Shown one piece after another: positions 5,634 through 5,831 of a stretch of DNA of 5,831 nt (its first letter is position 1; each line of letters opens with the position of its first letter). Under the pieces are notes generated by a model that saw only the letters and a program-made list of their open reading frames with translations, made no database searches and had not been told where the DNA came from. Source of the DNA: Chloroflexota bacterium (GTDB lineage Bacteria > Chloroflexota > Anaerolineae > 4572-78); NCBI GenBank assembly GCA_024278015.1, contig JAJRUC010000330.1, positions 1 through 5,831 on the forward strand. Reading direction: 5' to 3'. Position numbers and translations under genes: made by a program.

Positions 5634-5831
5634 TGTCTATCCGTAAAATACTTGTGGCACTCATTGTCAAACAACAAGCCGATGAAGTTGTAGTTGCGCC
5701 CCCCTTAATCCCCCCTCACAGAGGGGGGAAATGCCCTCCCCCTAAAAGGGGGAGGGCCGGGGAGGGGGTAAAAAGCGCGAATCCGGTTGTTTTCAACCTC
5801 AACTATCCTGACCATCACCCGGCGTAATTAA
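5634..5831. other. Intergenic tail without a supported gene
   Basis: These 198 bases hold the second C/G-rich double-hairpin repeat (5697-5770) and no credible gene. An open frame from a GTG at 5633 overlaps the stop of the previous gene, runs through the repeat, lacks a ribosome site and encodes no recognisable protein. Confidence 0.6.
5697..5770. repeat. C/G-rich double-hairpin intergenic repeat, copy 2
   Basis: The first hairpin is CCCCCCTC (5710-5717) with GAGGGGGG (5721-5728) around a 3-base loop. The second is CCCTCCCCC (5734-5742) with GGGGGAGGG (5748-5756) around TAAAA. The outer C-run at 5699-5704 can also pair with the G-run at 5764-5768, giving a possible three-stem fold. It matches the diverged copy at 595-662 in the same orientation. 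No T-run follows, so it is not an obvious plus-strand terminator, although it lies 64 bases after the upstream gene. Confidence 0.75.

Noticed and set aside
5699..5768. CRISPR-like or terminator reading of the end-of-window repeat
   Set aside because: There are no regularly spaced identical repeats with spacers, and no T-run follows the hairpins.
5633..5827. 64-residue plus-strand frame at the window end
   Set aside because: It overlaps the preceding stop codon, translates the double-hairpin repeat and has no ribosome site or recognisable protein features.

Overview
The window is GC-rich bacterial DNA with one partial gene and five complete protein genes. No RNA genes, transposases or CRISPR arrays were seen. 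The likely source is a Chloroflexota bacterium (Anaerolineae/Caldilineae-like). This rests on PA14 and golvesin-type secreted proteins, a sortase-type LPETGG surface protein, an ABC-2 type ATPase with an FGGER Q-loop variant, and many short palindromic GC-rich intergenic repeats. The assignment is an inference from protein style, not from a marker gene.

Layout. Positions 1-402 (minus) hold the N-terminal 134 codons of an ABC-2 type transporter ATPase, which continues beyond the window edge. It has a clear promoter in the divergent intergenic region 403-723. That region also carries a C/G-rich double-hairpin repeat (595-662). On the plus strand follow a zinc-dependent medium-chain alcohol dehydrogenase (724-1764) and, 36 bp later, a SixA-type histidine phosphatase (1801-2478), probably in one transcript. 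The last roughly 55 codons of the phosphatase look like translated palindromic repeat DNA rather than an original domain.

A strong sigma70-type promoter (TTGACG, 17 bp, TACAAT) precedes a pair of exported proteins that are probably co-transcribed. The first (2660-3439) is a sortase-anchored protein with a carbohydrate-binding-like beta-sandwich. The second (3473-4807) is a secreted protein with two PA14 domains and a golvesin-like C-terminal domain. The pair ends at a good Rho-independent terminator (4831-4863), whose stem belongs to the same palindrome class as the repeat inside the phosphatase gene. Another near-consensus promoter (TTGACG, 17 bp, TATAAT) then drives a small cytoplasmic protein of unknown function with an N-terminal cysteine cluster (GTG start at 4956, stop at 5633). 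The window closes with a second copy of the C/G-rich double-hairpin repeat (5697-5770) in 198 bp without a gene.

How the genes relate. The two exported proteins form the only obvious functional unit: a wall-anchored and a freely secreted glycan- or surface-binding protein. The ABC ATPase, dehydrogenase, phosphatase and Cys-cluster protein look like unrelated neighbours. I see no clear evidence of a new defence, mobile or biosynthetic system. The most notable points are the repeat-derived phosphatase tail, the reuse of one palindrome family as coding sequence and as terminator, the LPETGG/PA14 pair, and the uncharacterised Cys-cluster protein.
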